A stretch of 64,000 nucleotides of DNA, from positions 1 through 64,000 of the forward strand of contig CAXULQ010000013.1 of the NCBI GenBank assembly GCA_964251965.1, read 5' to 3'. The position numbers and the translations under genes are program-made. The number at the start of each line of letters is the position of its first letter. Position 1 is the first letter of the stretch. Under the pieces are notes generated by a model. That model saw only the letters and a program-made list of their open reading frames with translations, was not told the DNA's origin and did not search any database. Positions 51,570-60,435 of the stretch are shown here, piece after piece. The stretch is from Mucilaginibacter_A sp964251965. Lineage in GTDB: Bacteria; Bacteroidota; Bacteroidia; Sphingobacteriales; Sphingobacteriaceae.

Positions 51570-52364
51570 TTGCAAAACGTGAAACAGGTTTTCTACAAAT
51601 ACCAAGGTGCTGGGAACGATTTTATATTGATAGACAATCGTTTACAGCAATTTAACCATCGTCAACCAGAACTGATTGTAAGGTTATGCGATAGAAGGTT
51701 TGGCATTGGCGGTGACGGCATCATGTTTTTGCAGGTAAAAGAAGCATTTGATTTTGAAATGATTTATTACAACGCCGATGGAAAACCAAGCAGCATGTGC
51801 GGTAACGGCGGGCGTTGCATTGTTGCTTTCGCCAAGTTTTTAGGCTTGATCAAAAAAGAAACAAACTTTTTGGCAGTTGATGGCGCACATTATGCCACAA
51901 TTTCCGAAACGGGCGATTGGGTGAGTTTACAAATGATTAATGTGAATACGATCAATCGTGATGGCGAAGCTTATATTCTTAACACTGGTTCGCCGCATTA
52001 TGTAGAATTGGTGGAGGATTTAGAGCATAAAAACGTTTACCAGGATGGTTTTGCCATCCGTAATAATCCAACTTATCAAAAAGACGGCATCAACATAAAT
52101 TTTGTTGAACCTGTAAACAATGGCTATTTCGTGCGCACTTTTGAGCGTGGCGTAGAAGATGAAACTTATGCCTGCGGAACTGGTGTAACGGCTGTTGCTT
52201 TGGCAATGGCCAAGCATCAGCAAAAAACCGGTGCTGTTTTTACCCCAATAAAAGTTTTAGGCGGAGATTTAGGCGTAAAATTTAATTACAATGGCTCTAC
52301 ATTTTCTGATATTTTTTTGGAAGGGCCAGCAGTTCAGGTTTTCTCCGGAGAAATTCTCCTTTAA
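51570..52364 (+). CDS. dapF: Diaminopimelate epimerase
   Basis: 264 residues as read from a TTG; the GTG three codons later (giving KQVFYKYQGAGNDF) fits the family start better, and no ATG is available. It converts LL- to meso-diaminopimelate for lysine and peptidoglycan. The two active-site cysteines are seen in SSMCGNGGRC and YACGTGVTAVAL; GIGGDGIMFL and ERGVEDET are also conserved. A standard motif copy (51734) encodes QVKEA. Transcribed away from htrA. Confidence 0.94.
   Translation: MQNVKQVFYKYQGAGNDFILIDNRLQQFNHRQPELIVRLCDRRFGIGGDGIMFLQVKEAFDFEMIYYNADGKPSSMCGNGGRCIVAFAKFLGLIKKETNFLAVDGAHYATISETGDWVSLQMINVNTINRDGEAYILNTGSPHYVELVEDLEHKNVYQDGFAIRNNPTYQKDGININFVEPVNNGYFVRTFERGVEDETYACGTGVTAVALAMAKHQQKTGAVFTPIKVLGGDLGVKFNYNGSTFSDIFLEGPAVQVFSGEILL
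51734..51747 (+). repeat. Dispersed motif copy (inside dapF)
   Basis: GGTAAAAGAAGCAT. Confidence 0.85.
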
Positions 52365-52380
52365 AACTCGCTGAATTTTA

Positions 52381-52394
52381 ATGCTTCTTTTATC
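52381..52394 (-). repeat. Dispersed motif copy
   Basis: ATGCTTCTTTTATC, 16 bp after the dapF stop; followed by ACCTAAATTT. Confidence 0.88.
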
Positions 52395-52438
52395 ACCTAA
52401 ATTTATATAAACAGTTTTTCTTTTAAGGTAATTCTGAT

Positions 52439-52446
52439 TACGTTTG
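52439..52446 (+). promoter_or_regulatory. -7 element TACGTTTG
   Basis: TAnnTTTG match 50 bp before the SNF2 helicase ATG. Confidence 0.38.
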
Positions 52447-52496
52447 AACCTTTTGCCTAATTGTAATTGCAACAATCAGGTTATCAGGAAGACAAC

Positions 52497-55385
52497 ATGT
52501 TAAGAGTTGACAGCAGCAAACCTTGTAAGATTATTTATGCTATTTGCAAGCATGAATATCTTTCGTATTTGATCGAGCCGCATGTTGTCCAACTTAATTC
52601 AAACGGCGAATATTCACTTACGCACCAGCGTTTGTTTGTAAATACAGCCGAAGAATTTGCTGAATGTCTGGATGATACAGACCGAAAGCTGATCCGGATT
52701 TTGCAGGAAATCGAACAAAGCCACATCATTTTAAAATATTATAAAAAGCCAATCAGGCCGCTTGAGTTTTTTTCTAAAATCTACACCGAAGAATCTTTTG
52801 AAAAACTTCGGCCTAAAATTGAAAAAAAACTTGCCGAAGCACTTCTTTTACTGCCACAAAAAGAATTATGCGTGATGAGCCGCGAAGGTTATCCGGCAGA
52901 GCGTTTTGTACAAATTGCATCGGAACCAGCCACTGTTTTATTTCACTTCCGCAGAAACGAAAACGAAACACGCTATTATCCAACCATTAAATACAAAGGG
53001 CAGCGGATTGAGTTTATGTTTAAAGGTGCAGAAATCATCTGCAATTCTCCGGCGTATTTACTGCTGCAAGATGTACTTTATTACTTCGAAAAAGATATTG
53101 AAGGCAAAAAACTGCTTCCGTTTTTGGATAAGCGCTATATCTCGATCCCAAAATCCTCGGAAAAAACTTATTACGAAAAATTTGTTGCGCCGCTAATTGA
53201 AAAGTATGCGGTTTATGCACAAGGTTTTGAAATTATTAGCGAACGTTACAATGCAGAACCTGTTTTAAAACCGATTTATACAGAAGGAGGCGTTTCACAA
53301 ATTCAACTGTTTTTTAAATATGGAGAAGCTGTTTTTCCGTATGCAGATGGGCGGCAGGTTTCTGTGCGGATTGAAAACAGAGACGATCAATACTTCTTTT
53401 ATCGCATTAAAAGAAGTATTGCCTGGGAAAAAAAGAAGTTTTTGGAACTGGAAAATTTAGGGCTAAAAACAGTATCCAACCTTTTCCAAAACCTGGAAGT
53501 TGATTTGGTCGAAGACGAAGAAAATCATTCGTTATCCGTTTTTAACTGGCTGAACGAGCATCACGACCAACTGATGGAAAACGGTTTTGAAATTGAGCAG
53601 CCGGAAGGCAACAAACGTTTTATTTTTGCAAACCCCAAAATTAACCTCGAAATTAGGGAAGGCAACGATTGGTTTGATATTTACGCAATCGTTTACTTTG
53701 GTAATTACGCCATTCCGTTTATCGAACTAAAACAACATATCTTAAATAAACGGCGCGAGTTTATTTTGCCTTCCGGTGAGATTGCCGTAATTCCGGAAAA
53801 ATGGTTTTCGCAGTACAGCAACCTGCTTTACTTTAGTGATGGAACAGATAAACTTCGGCTTAAAAAACATCATATTGGTTTAGTTAACGAATTGGCAACA
53901 AGTGATTATGCCGAAGTTACCATGAACCGAAAACTACAGCAGTTAAATAACTTTGAAAGTTTGGAGGAAATAGAGTTGCCGCAAAATTTTAACGGCGAAT
54001 TGCGCCCTTATCAAAAAGCAGGTTATGATTGGTTCCATTTTTTAAAAAAATACCATTTTGGCGGTTGCCTGGCAGACGATATGGGTTTGGGCAAAACCAT
54101 CCAAACGCTTGCTTTACTTCAAAAAAACAAAGAAGAGAATATAGAAAATAAAGTTACTTCTTTGATTATTATGCCAACTTCGCTTATTTATAATTGGATA
54201 AACGAAGCCAAAAAGTTCACTCCGGAAATACAAATTTTAACTCATACCGGCACTGCACGCTTTCGTGATGCCGCAATTTTCAGCAATTATGATGTTGTTA
54301 TTACGACTTACGGCATTATGCGGATTGATATTGCTTTGCTAAAAGATTTCTTTTTTGAATACATCATTTTAGATGAAAGCCAGAATATTAAAAATTCTTC
54401 TTCCAAATCTTTTCAAGCGGCAATCGAACTAAAATCTCGTTATAAATTGATTTTAAGCGGAACGCCGGTAGAAAATTCGGTGAATGATTTATGGACGCAA
54501 GTTTCTTTTATCAATCCAGGTTTGTTGGGCAATCAATCTTATTTTCAAAATAATTTTGTTATTCCTATCGAGAAGAAAAAAGACGAAGACAAAGCGCACC
54601 GTTTACAGGTTTTGATCAAACCTTTTATTTTAAGGCGAACCAAAGAGCAAGTTGCTACCGAACTGCCATCAAAAACAGAAAATTTATTTTATTCTGAAAT
54701 GTGCGATGAACAGGCCGATGAATACGAAAAAGTTAAGTCAGAATACAGGAACGAGCTTTTAAAAAGTATTGAAGAAGGCACATTTGCACAAGCAAAACTT
54801 CATGTTTTACAAGGTTTAATTAAGTTAAGGCAAATTGCTAACCATCCTCGTTTAATTGATGAGAGTTATACTGGTGGTTCTGGTAAGTTTGATGATGTTT
54901 GGGAAATGCTGACCAATGCTTTGGAAGTTGGGCATAAAGTTTTGGTTTTTTCTCAATTTGTGCGGCAATTAACGATTTTTAGGAACCATTTGGATGGAGA
55001 AAATATTCCTTACGCTTATTTAGATGGCAAGACAAAAAACCGGGAAGAAATTATTACGGAGTTTCAGGAAAATAAAGATCTGCGCATTTTCCTTATTTCT
55101 ATTAAAGCTGGCGGCGTTGGTTTAAACCTGACCGAAGCTGATTACGTTTTTATTTTAGACCCTTGGTGGAACCCAGCAGTAGAACAACAAGCGATAGACC
55201 GAACGCATCGGATCGGGCAAACAAAAAAAGTGATTATATATAAATTCATCACTAAAAACAGTATTGAAGAAAAGATACTTCTTTTACAGCAACAAAAAAT
55301 ACATGTTGCCAATGCTTTGATTACTACAGATGGCAATTTTATAAAATCCCTGACACCAGAAGATATTAAGGATTTGTTGATGTAA
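52497..55385 (+). CDS. SNF2-family DEAD/DEAH-box ATPase
   Basis: 962 residues from the ATG at 52497 (an in-frame TTG at 52467 is rejected). A long N-terminal region (1-500) of unknown role precedes the Swi2/Snf2 core: ADDMGLGKTIQTLALL, VITTYG, LDESQNIKN (DESQ in place of DEAH), LSGTPVENSVNDLWTQ, VFSQFVRQL, YLDGKTKNREE and KAGGVGLNLTEADYVFILDPWWNPAVE with RTHRIGQ. It probably remodels protein-nucleic acid complexes such as RNA polymerase (RapA-like). Contains a perfect 14-bp inverted motif pair and one further copy. Confidence 0.9.
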   Translation: MLRVDSSKPCKIIYAICKHEYLSYLIEPHVVQLNSNGEYSLTHQRLFVNTAEEFAECLDDTDRKLIRILQEIEQSHIILKYYKKPIRPLEFFSKIYTEESFEKLRPKIEKKLAEALLLLPQKELCVMSREGYPAERFVQIASEPATVLFHFRRNENETRYYPTIKYKGQRIEFMFKGAEIICNSPAYLLLQDVLYYFEKDIEGKKLLPFLDKRYISIPKSSEKTYYEKFVAPLIEKYAVYAQGFEIISERYNAEPVLKPIYTEGGVSQIQLFFKYGEAVFPYADGRQVSVRIENRDDQYFFYRIKRSIAWEKKKFLELENLGLKTVSNLFQNLEVDLVEDEENHSLSVFNWLNEHHDQLMENGFEIEQPEGNKRFIFANPKINLEIREGNDWFDIYAIVYFGNYAIPFIELKQHILNKRREFILPSGEIAVIPEKWFSQYSNLLYFSDGTDKLRLKKHHIGLVNELATSDYAEVTMNRKLQQLNNFESLEEIELPQNFNGELRPYQKAGYDWFHFLKKYHFGGCLADDMGLGKTIQTLALLQKNKEENIENKVTSLIIMPTSLIYNWINEAKKFTPEIQILTHTGTARFRDAAIFSNYDVVITTYGIMRIDIALLKDFFFEYIILDESQNIKNSSSKSFQAAIELKSRYKLILSGTPVENSVNDLWTQVSFINPGLLGNQSYFQNNFVIPIEKKKDEDKAHRLQVLIKPFILRRTKEQVATELPSKTENLFYSEMCDEQADEYEKVKSEYRNELLKSIEEGTFAQAKLHVLQGLIKLRQIANHPRLIDESYTGGSGKFDDVWEMLTNALEVGHKVLVFSQFVRQLTIFRNHLDGENIPYAYLDGKTKNREEIITEFQENKDLRIFLISIKAGGVGLNLTEADYVFILDPWWNPAVEQQAIDRTHRIGQTKKVIIYKFITKNSIEEKILLLQQQKIHVANALITTDGNFIKSLTPEDIKDLLM
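53388..53421. repeat. Perfect inverted motif pair inside the SNF2 gene
   Basis: CAATACTTCTTTTA, 6-base loop, TAAAAGAAGTATTG: 14-bp perfect stem within codons for QYFFYRIKRSIAW. Confidence 0.92.
55275..55288 (-). repeat. Dispersed motif copy (inside SNF2 gene)
   Basis: ATACTTCTTTTACA; the last exact core copy in the window. Confidence 0.85.
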
Positions 55386-55395
55386 ATGTTAACTT

Positions 55396-56136
55396 TTATT
55401 CCTGCTGGCTTTTAGCGGTTTTGATGGAATCCCGTTTCTTTTGAGCTGCTTTCTTTTTCTTGTTGAAAAATCCGCGAAGCAAAAAATTATGCTGCGCGGC
55501 TTCCATATTCTGACTAAATCCTTCTGTACCTTTTTTAACTGTTTTTAAAGTGCTGTTTGCTTGCCTAACAGTTCCTTCTAAATCATTGGCCAATTTGTCG
55601 CTTGACAACAACTTGCCAATGCTTCCTTTACCATGGTTAATTTTATAAACAATATCAGAAAGGTTTGATGTTAAAATTTCTGCATTATCGGCAACCCGGG
55701 TTACTTTACCAATAATTTTATCTACATCCAACGGATTGATTGTGTTAACTTTGTCTCCATTGTCTAACTCTCCGGTTTGTGCTGTTCCCGGATTGATCAC
55801 AATAAGTTTATCGCCCATTAAACCGTCACTTCCGATTGCTGCTTTAACATCTTTTCTTAAAAACTTTTGCACGTCTTTATTAATCGTTAAATCAACCCGA
55901 ACGGCTGTATCAGATACAATTCTGATGTTTTGGATAACACCAACATTAATACCTGCAAAACGTACATTATTGCCAACTTGTAATCCGTTTACGTTTTTAA
56001 ATACACCGTAAATATTAAACGTGGTATTAAACAGACTTTTTGATTTACCAATAAAAAAGATGGCCAAAACCAATATCAACACACCGATAAAAGTAAATAT
56101 TCCTAATTTTAATTTTTGTCCGCTGTTTGTTTTCAT
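55396..56136 (-). CDS. mlaD: MCE-domain lipid transport protein
   Basis: 246 residues: one N-terminal transmembrane anchor (LGIFTFIGVLILVLAIFFIG), then the MCE beta-barrel domain (about 38-120; YGVFKNVNGLQVGNNVRFAGINVG is the family signature) and a helical C-terminal tail ending in a very lysine-rich stretch. It forms a hexameric ring in the periplasm that shuttles phospholipids. Last gene of mlaE-mlaF-mlaD, 6 bp after mlaF. Convergent with the SNF2 gene, only 10 bp from its stop. Confidence 0.9.
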   Translation of the reverse strand: MKTNSGQKLKLGIFTFIGVLILVLAIFFIGKSKSLFNTTFNIYGVFKNVNGLQVGNNVRFAGINVGVIQNIRIVSDTAVRVDLTINKDVQKFLRKDVKAAIGSDGLMGDKLIVINPGTAQTGELDNGDKVNTINPLDVDKIIGKVTRVADNAEILTSNLSDIVYKINHGKGSIGKLLSSDKLANDLEGTVRQANSTLKTVKKGTEGFSQNMEAAQHNFLLRGFFNKKKKAAQKKRDSIKTAKSQQE

Positions 56137-56142
56137 AATCTA

Positions 56143-56925
56143 TTATTTAAAAAAAGATCGTACCAGTTCGTTCTCCGAATTTTCAAGCTCTTTGTACTTT
56201 CCTTCTGCTATATATTCCCCATCATTCATTACCACCAATCGGTCTGCTGTAATTTCTGCACACGCCATATCATGGGTGATGATTATAGAAGAAGTTTTAT
56301 ATTTTTTTTGCATTTGAAGGATCAATTCACTTATTTCTTTGGAAGTTATCGGGTCGAGGCCTGTTGTAGGTTCATCATAAAGCATAATTTCCGGCTTCAT
56401 AATTAATGTCCTGGCCAAACCAATCCGTTTTCTCATTCCGCCAGAAAGGTCTGAAGGCATTTTATCGATTGCGTTCGTTAACCCAACGCCTTCTAAAACT
56501 TCTTCTATTCTTGATGTAATTTCCGCATTGTCGGTCAACTTTAGAACTCTTGTTAAAGGAAACTCTAAATTTTCGCGAACAGTCATCGAATCATATAATG
56601 CCGAGTTTTGAAATAGAAAACCAATTTTAGTTCTTAATGCTTTGAGTTCTTCGTCGCTTAAATCAGAAACCTCTTCGTTAAAAACTTTTACAGAGCCTTC
56701 ATCTTTTGTTAATAAGCCGACAATACATTTAATGGTTACAGATTTGCCCTGCCCGGATTTGCCCAAAACCACCAAGTTTTCCCCGCGCTTTAAATTTAGG
56801 TTGATATTTTTTAAAACTTCATAACCGCTAAATGCTTTTTTTAGCCCTCTTATTTCTACAACATTTTCTTCTGTAATGGCAGTAGGTTTTATATTGTTAT
56901 CCTGACTATTAACCGTTGGTTCCAT
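56143..56925 (-). CDS. mlaF: ABC transporter ATP-binding protein of the Mla system
   Basis: 260 residues. Walker A VLGKSGQGKSVTIK, Q-loop LFQNSALYDSMTVRENL, signature LSGGMRKRIGLARTL, Walker B IMLYDEPTTGLDP and switch IITHDMACAE. The GKSGQGKS and GGMRKR forms are typical of MlaF-like ATPases. It powers MlaE-MlaD lipid movement between inner and outer membranes. Start lies one base after the mlaE stop. Confidence 0.92.
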   Translation of the reverse strand: MEPTVNSQDNNIKPTAITEENVVEIRGLKKAFSGYEVLKNINLNLKRGENLVVLGKSGQGKSVTIKCIVGLLTKDEGSVKVFNEEVSDLSDEELKALRTKIGFLFQNSALYDSMTVRENLEFPLTRVLKLTDNAEITSRIEEVLEGVGLTNAIDKMPSDLSGGMRKRIGLARTLIMKPEIMLYDEPTTGLDPITSKEISELILQMQKKYKTSSIIITHDMACAEITADRLVVMNDGEYIAEGKYKELENSENELVRSFFK

Positions 56926-56926
56926 A

Positions 56927-57703
56927 TTAATGATAGGCTAATATATTGGTTAATTGTACAGCGATGGCATCAATCACAAAAATCCACAATGAAGAAGTAA
57001 CAACTGCAGAGTTTGCGGCCAAACCAACACTTTCGGTTCCTTTATTTGAATTAATCCCTTTATAACAACCTATAAAACCGATGGCTAAACCAAAGAATAT
57101 CGTTTTAATGGTTGCCGGAAAAATATCGCTAAAACCCAAAACCGCAATGGATTTGGTAAAATACAGGTAAAAACTTACTTTACCATCAATGTTTACAGCT
57201 AAATAACCGCCAAATAATGCTATTGCATCTGATATAAAGGTTAGTATTGGAATCATGATTGTTGTTGCCAAAATACGGGTAACAACTAAGTATTGGATTG
57301 GATTGGCACCGGAAACTTCCATTGCATCAATTTGTTCTGTTACGTTCATACTGCCTAACTCTGCCCCGATACCAGAAGCAACCCTACCGGCGCAAATAAT
57401 TGCTGTAATTACCGGCCCGATTTCGCGCACTATTGATAATGAAACCATTCCCGGAAGCCAGCTTTCGGCCCCAAAGTCTGCCAGTGTTGGCCGGGATTGC
57501 AGGGTAAGCACTAAACCCATTATAAATCCTGTTAATCCTACAAGGGTTAAAGATTTATAGCCGATTTCGTAACATTGCCGTATAAATTCAGACCATTCAA
57601 ACCCGGATTTAAATATGTTTCTTAAAAAATTTCCAAAAAATACGATCTGTGATCCTGCTTCTTCAAACGTTTTCCTCCAAGCAGGCAATGCTTGTTCAGC
57701 CAT
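56927..57703 (-). CDS. mlaE: MlaE-family permease
   Basis: 258 residues with about five to six membrane helices. Conserved family blocks: LVGLTGFIMGLVLTLQSRPTL, LSIVREIGPVITAIICAGRVASGIGAELGSMNVTEQIDAMEV, and GIAIGFIGCYKG-like LAIGFIGCYKGINSNKGTESVG. It is the membrane subunit of the lipid ABC transporter and begins the mlaEFD operon. Direction of transport in the bacterium is debated for the family. Confidence 0.93.
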   Translation of the reverse strand: MAEQALPAWRKTFEEAGSQIVFFGNFLRNIFKSGFEWSEFIRQCYEIGYKSLTLVGLTGFIMGLVLTLQSRPTLADFGAESWLPGMVSLSIVREIGPVITAIICAGRVASGIGAELGSMNVTEQIDAMEVSGANPIQYLVVTRILATTIMIPILTFISDAIALFGGYLAVNIDGKVSFYLYFTKSIAVLGFSDIFPATIKTIFFGLAIGFIGCYKGINSNKGTESVGLAANSAVVTSSLWIFVIDAIAVQLTNILAYH

Positions 57704-57857
57704 AAATTAATAAGGTTATATATTTTTTCGATTGGAATATTAGCTTTAACGAATTTTATTTACAAATGTTGACAGAAGTATAAATTTTTATTTGCCAGCA
57801 CTTGCTTATCGTTTAACCAATTTTATCATTCTATCTGTATTCCAAATTCTTAATCCG

Positions 57858-57865
57858 TACTTTTG
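57858..57865 (+). promoter_or_regulatory. -7 element TACTTTTG
   Basis: TAnnTTTG match 16 bp before the ATG at 57882. Confidence 0.35.
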
Positions 57866-57881
57866 TATTCACAAAAATTTT

Positions 57882-58538
57882 ATGCCATACAAAGCAGTTA
57901 TTGCTGGAGCAAGCGGTTTAGTTGGAAGTACGTTATTAAACCAATTGCTTAACCATTTCGACTATCACGAAGTACTTGTTTTAACGAGGAAAAAATTAAG
58001 CGTACAGCATAAAAAGTTAACACAATTAGTTGTAGATTTTAATCGTTTGGATGAATATGCTGATGACATTAACGGTCACGCTATTTTTTGTTGTTTAGGC
58101 ACTACACGAAGCAAAACACCCGATTTAAAAATTTATAGGAAGATTGACCATGATTATCCTGTTCATTTAGCAAAAATAGGTGCTAAAAACAGTATGCAGC
58201 AATTTCATTTTATTTCTTCTCTCGGTGCCAATCCACAGTCTTTCTCTTTTTATACAAAGCTGAAAGGGGAAACGGAAGATGCTTTAAAAAACATTTCAAT
58301 ACGTTGCCTTTACATTTATCAGCCTTCGCTGTTAACTGGAAGCCGACAAGAAAAACGAATTGGTGAACGTTTTGCAACAGTTTTAATGAACGTGATTGAT
58401 CCAATTTTATTCGGAAAGCTTGAAAAATACAAAAGCATCTCTGCGGAAGTTGTTGCCGGCGCAATGGTAAATCAATCTTTAAAAAACAATTCCGGCATTT
58501 TCACTTATCCTTCAGATCAAATAAAAAAATTAGCGTGA
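57882..58538 (+). CDS. NAD(P)-binding short-chain reductase-like protein (HTATIP2-like)
   Basis: 218 residues from the ATG at 57882 (the longer frame reads the promoter region). Rossmann motif KAVIAGASGLVGSTLL, then FCCLGTTRSKTPD and FHFISSLGANPQSFSFYTKLKGETEDAL, matching the atypical SDR group that includes HTATIP2/TIP30-like and nucleoside-diphosphate-sugar epimerase-like proteins; YIYQPSLLTGSRQEKRIGE is also characteristic. Substrate unknown. Its stop overlaps the GTG start of the ABC-F gene by 4 bp (GTGA). Confidence 0.85.
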   Translation: MPYKAVIAGASGLVGSTLLNQLLNHFDYHEVLVLTRKKLSVQHKKLTQLVVDFNRLDEYADDINGHAIFCCLGTTRSKTPDLKIYRKIDHDYPVHLAKIGAKNSMQQFHFISSLGANPQSFSFYTKLKGETEDALKNISIRCLYIYQPSLLTGSRQEKRIGERFATVLMNVIDPILFGKLEKYKSISAEVVAGAMVNQSLKNNSGIFTYPSDQIKKLA

Positions 58539-60400
58539 GTACTTTAATTTCAGCCGAGAACCTTGGCCACTCTTTCCATGATAACTGGTTATTCAGGCAG
58601 CAAACTTTTGGTATCAATTCGGGAAGAAGGATTGCATTAGTTGGTGCCAATGGTGCGGGCAAATCAACACTTTTAAAAATTTTGGCCGAAAAACTAAAGC
58701 CAACAGAAGGCAAAGTTGTTAAAAGTAAGTTTCTTTCGATGGGTTATTTGGAACAAGATCCTTTATTTAATCCCGAAGAAACCATTAATGATTTTATTTT
58801 TAAATCTGATAATGAGCAGCAGCAACTGATTAAAGAATACGAGTTACTGCTGGAAAACGATCCTGAGAATTATGACCAGATTGAGATTATTACCAATAAA
58901 ATAACAGAGCTTGAAGCCTGGGAATATGAATACAAGATCAAGAATATTTTAGATCGATTAGACGTACATCATTTAGATCAGCAAATCAAAACACTTTCTG
59001 GCGGGCAAAAAAAGCGTTTGGCTTTAGCCGAATTATTAATAAGCGATCCGGAACTTTTTATTTTAGATGAGCCGACTAATCATTTGGATATCGAAACTAT
59101 CGAGTGGCTGGAAAGCTTTTTAACATCTGGCAATAAAACTATTCTATTGGTAACGCATGATCGGTATTTTCTTGATAATGTTTGCAATGAAATTTTAGAA
59201 ATTGACCAACAAAAAATATTTCCATATAATGGAAACTACAGCTACTATTTAGAAAAAAGGGCCGAACGGGAAGCTGTTGATCAAGCACGTTATCAAAAAA
59301 ATTCCAACTTATTGAAAAAAGAATTGGAGTGGATGAGAAGAATGCCTCAGGCGCGAAGCACAAAGTCAAAATCACGTATTGATGCTTTTTACGATCTTCA
59401 AAGTAGAACACAAAATAACGGCAATAAGGAACAGTTAGAGCTGACAATAAAATCGGCAAGACAAGGCAACAAGATTGTCGAAATTAATCACCTTAAAAAA
59501 TCTTTTAACAACACTACAATTATTGAAGATTTCAATTATGTGTTTAAAAAAGGAGACCGAATTGGTTTAGCCGGAAAAAACGGTAGCGGAAAATCTACTT
59601 TTCTTAATTTATTGACTGGAGAAATCAGTCCTGATTCTGGCATTATTAGCGTTGGAGAAACCACCTCTATCGGTTATTACCGCCAGTCTGGTTTAAATTT
59701 TAATGATGCTGATCGAGTAATTGATGTGATAAAAGAAGTAGCAGAGTTTATCACAATGGCTGATGGAAAATTACTTTCCGCTTCGCAATTGCTTACTCAA
59801 TTCCTATTTCCGCCTAAAAAGCAACACGGTTTTATCAGTAATTTAAGTGGTGGCGAAAAGAAGCGGTTACAGTTGTTAACTATTTTGATTAAAAATCCAA
59901 ACTTTTTGATTCTGGATGAGCCAACCAACGATTTAGATACTGACACATTAAATGTTCTCGAAGATTTTCTTACCGCTTTTGCAGGTGTAATTGTTTTGGT
60001 TTCTCACGATCGGTATTTGATTGACAAACTTACAGAGCAGTTATTTATATTTACTGGAAACGGTAATCTGCAAATATATAATGGCAATTATACTGATTTT
60101 CGTTTGGAAGAAGCTGCAAGTAAACAGGATTTAAAAAACCAAGTTAAAACAGTTAAACCTTCTACTTTAGATACAAAAAAAACTAACTTTCAGTTTAAGG
60201 AAGAAAAAGAACTTCAGGAGATAGAAAATTCTATTGCTAAGCTTGAAGCTCTTATTTCCGATTTAAATAAATCTCTTAATGACTCTTCTTTAACATCTAA
60301 CGAATTAATCGAAACTTCTAATTGCATTCAATCTTCCCAAAAAGAGTTAGATGGGTTTTTAGAACGTTGGTTAGTATTAACTGATTTAAAAGAAGGATAA
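58535..60400 (+). CDS. ABC-F family ATPase (Uup-like translation factor)
   Basis: 621 residues from a GTG that overlaps the upstream stop. Two tandem ABC domains: Walker A VGANGAGKSTLL and LAGKNGSGKSTFL; signatures LSGGQKKRLALAELL and LSGGEKKRLQLL; Walker B LFILDEPTNHLDIE and FLILDEPTNDLDTD. The linker between them (about 240-320) is the basic interdomain P-site tRNA interaction motif region (RMPQARSTKSKSRID). A coiled-coil C-terminus (about 545-621) resembles Uup. No membrane segments; it acts on ribosomes. Near-motif GATAAAAGAAGTAG at 59728. Confidence 0.9.
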   Translation: MSTLISAENLGHSFHDNWLFRQQTFGINSGRRIALVGANGAGKSTLLKILAEKLKPTEGKVVKSKFLSMGYLEQDPLFNPEETINDFIFKSDNEQQQLIKEYELLLENDPENYDQIEIITNKITELEAWEYEYKIKNILDRLDVHHLDQQIKTLSGGQKKRLALAELLISDPELFILDEPTNHLDIETIEWLESFLTSGNKTILLVTHDRYFLDNVCNEILEIDQQKIFPYNGNYSYYLEKRAEREAVDQARYQKNSNLLKKELEWMRRMPQARSTKSKSRIDAFYDLQSRTQNNGNKEQLELTIKSARQGNKIVEINHLKKSFNNTTIIEDFNYVFKKGDRIGLAGKNGSGKSTFLNLLTGEISPDSGIISVGETTSIGYYRQSGLNFNDADRVIDVIKEVAEFITMADGKLLSASQLLTQFLFPPKKQHGFISNLSGGEKKRLQLLTILIKNPNFLILDEPTNDLDTDTLNVLEDFLTAFAGVIVLVSHDRYLIDKLTEQLFIFTGNGNLQIYNGNYTDFRLEEAASKQDLKNQVKTVKPSTLDTKKTNFQFKEEKELQEIENSIAKLEALISDLNKSLNDSSLTSNELIETSNCIQSSQKELDGFLERWLVLTDLKEG

Positions 60401-60414
60401 TACGATTTAAAAAA

Positions 60415-60430
60415 TGTTTCACGTGAAACT
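60415..60430. promoter_or_regulatory. parS centromere site (ParB-binding)
   Basis: TGTTTCACGTGAAACT contains the perfect 14-bp palindrome GTTTCACGTGAAAC and differs from the classical 16-bp parS only at the last base. ParB loads here and spreads to organise and segregate the origin region. It is in the 35-bp gap directly before mnmG, a common origin-proximal location. Confidence 0.88.
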
Positions 60431-60435
60431 ATTTA

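Noticed and set aside
2291..55288. Dispersed motif as a Chi site or as a replication-oriented signal
   Set aside because: Copies are balanced between strands (20 to 17) and concentrated between genes, unlike oriented Chi or KOPS-type signals; not excluded but not preferred.
2291..55288. Dispersed motif as a MITE or REP element
   Set aside because: Conservation ends after about 14-20 bp, with no terminal repeats, target duplications or larger common unit.
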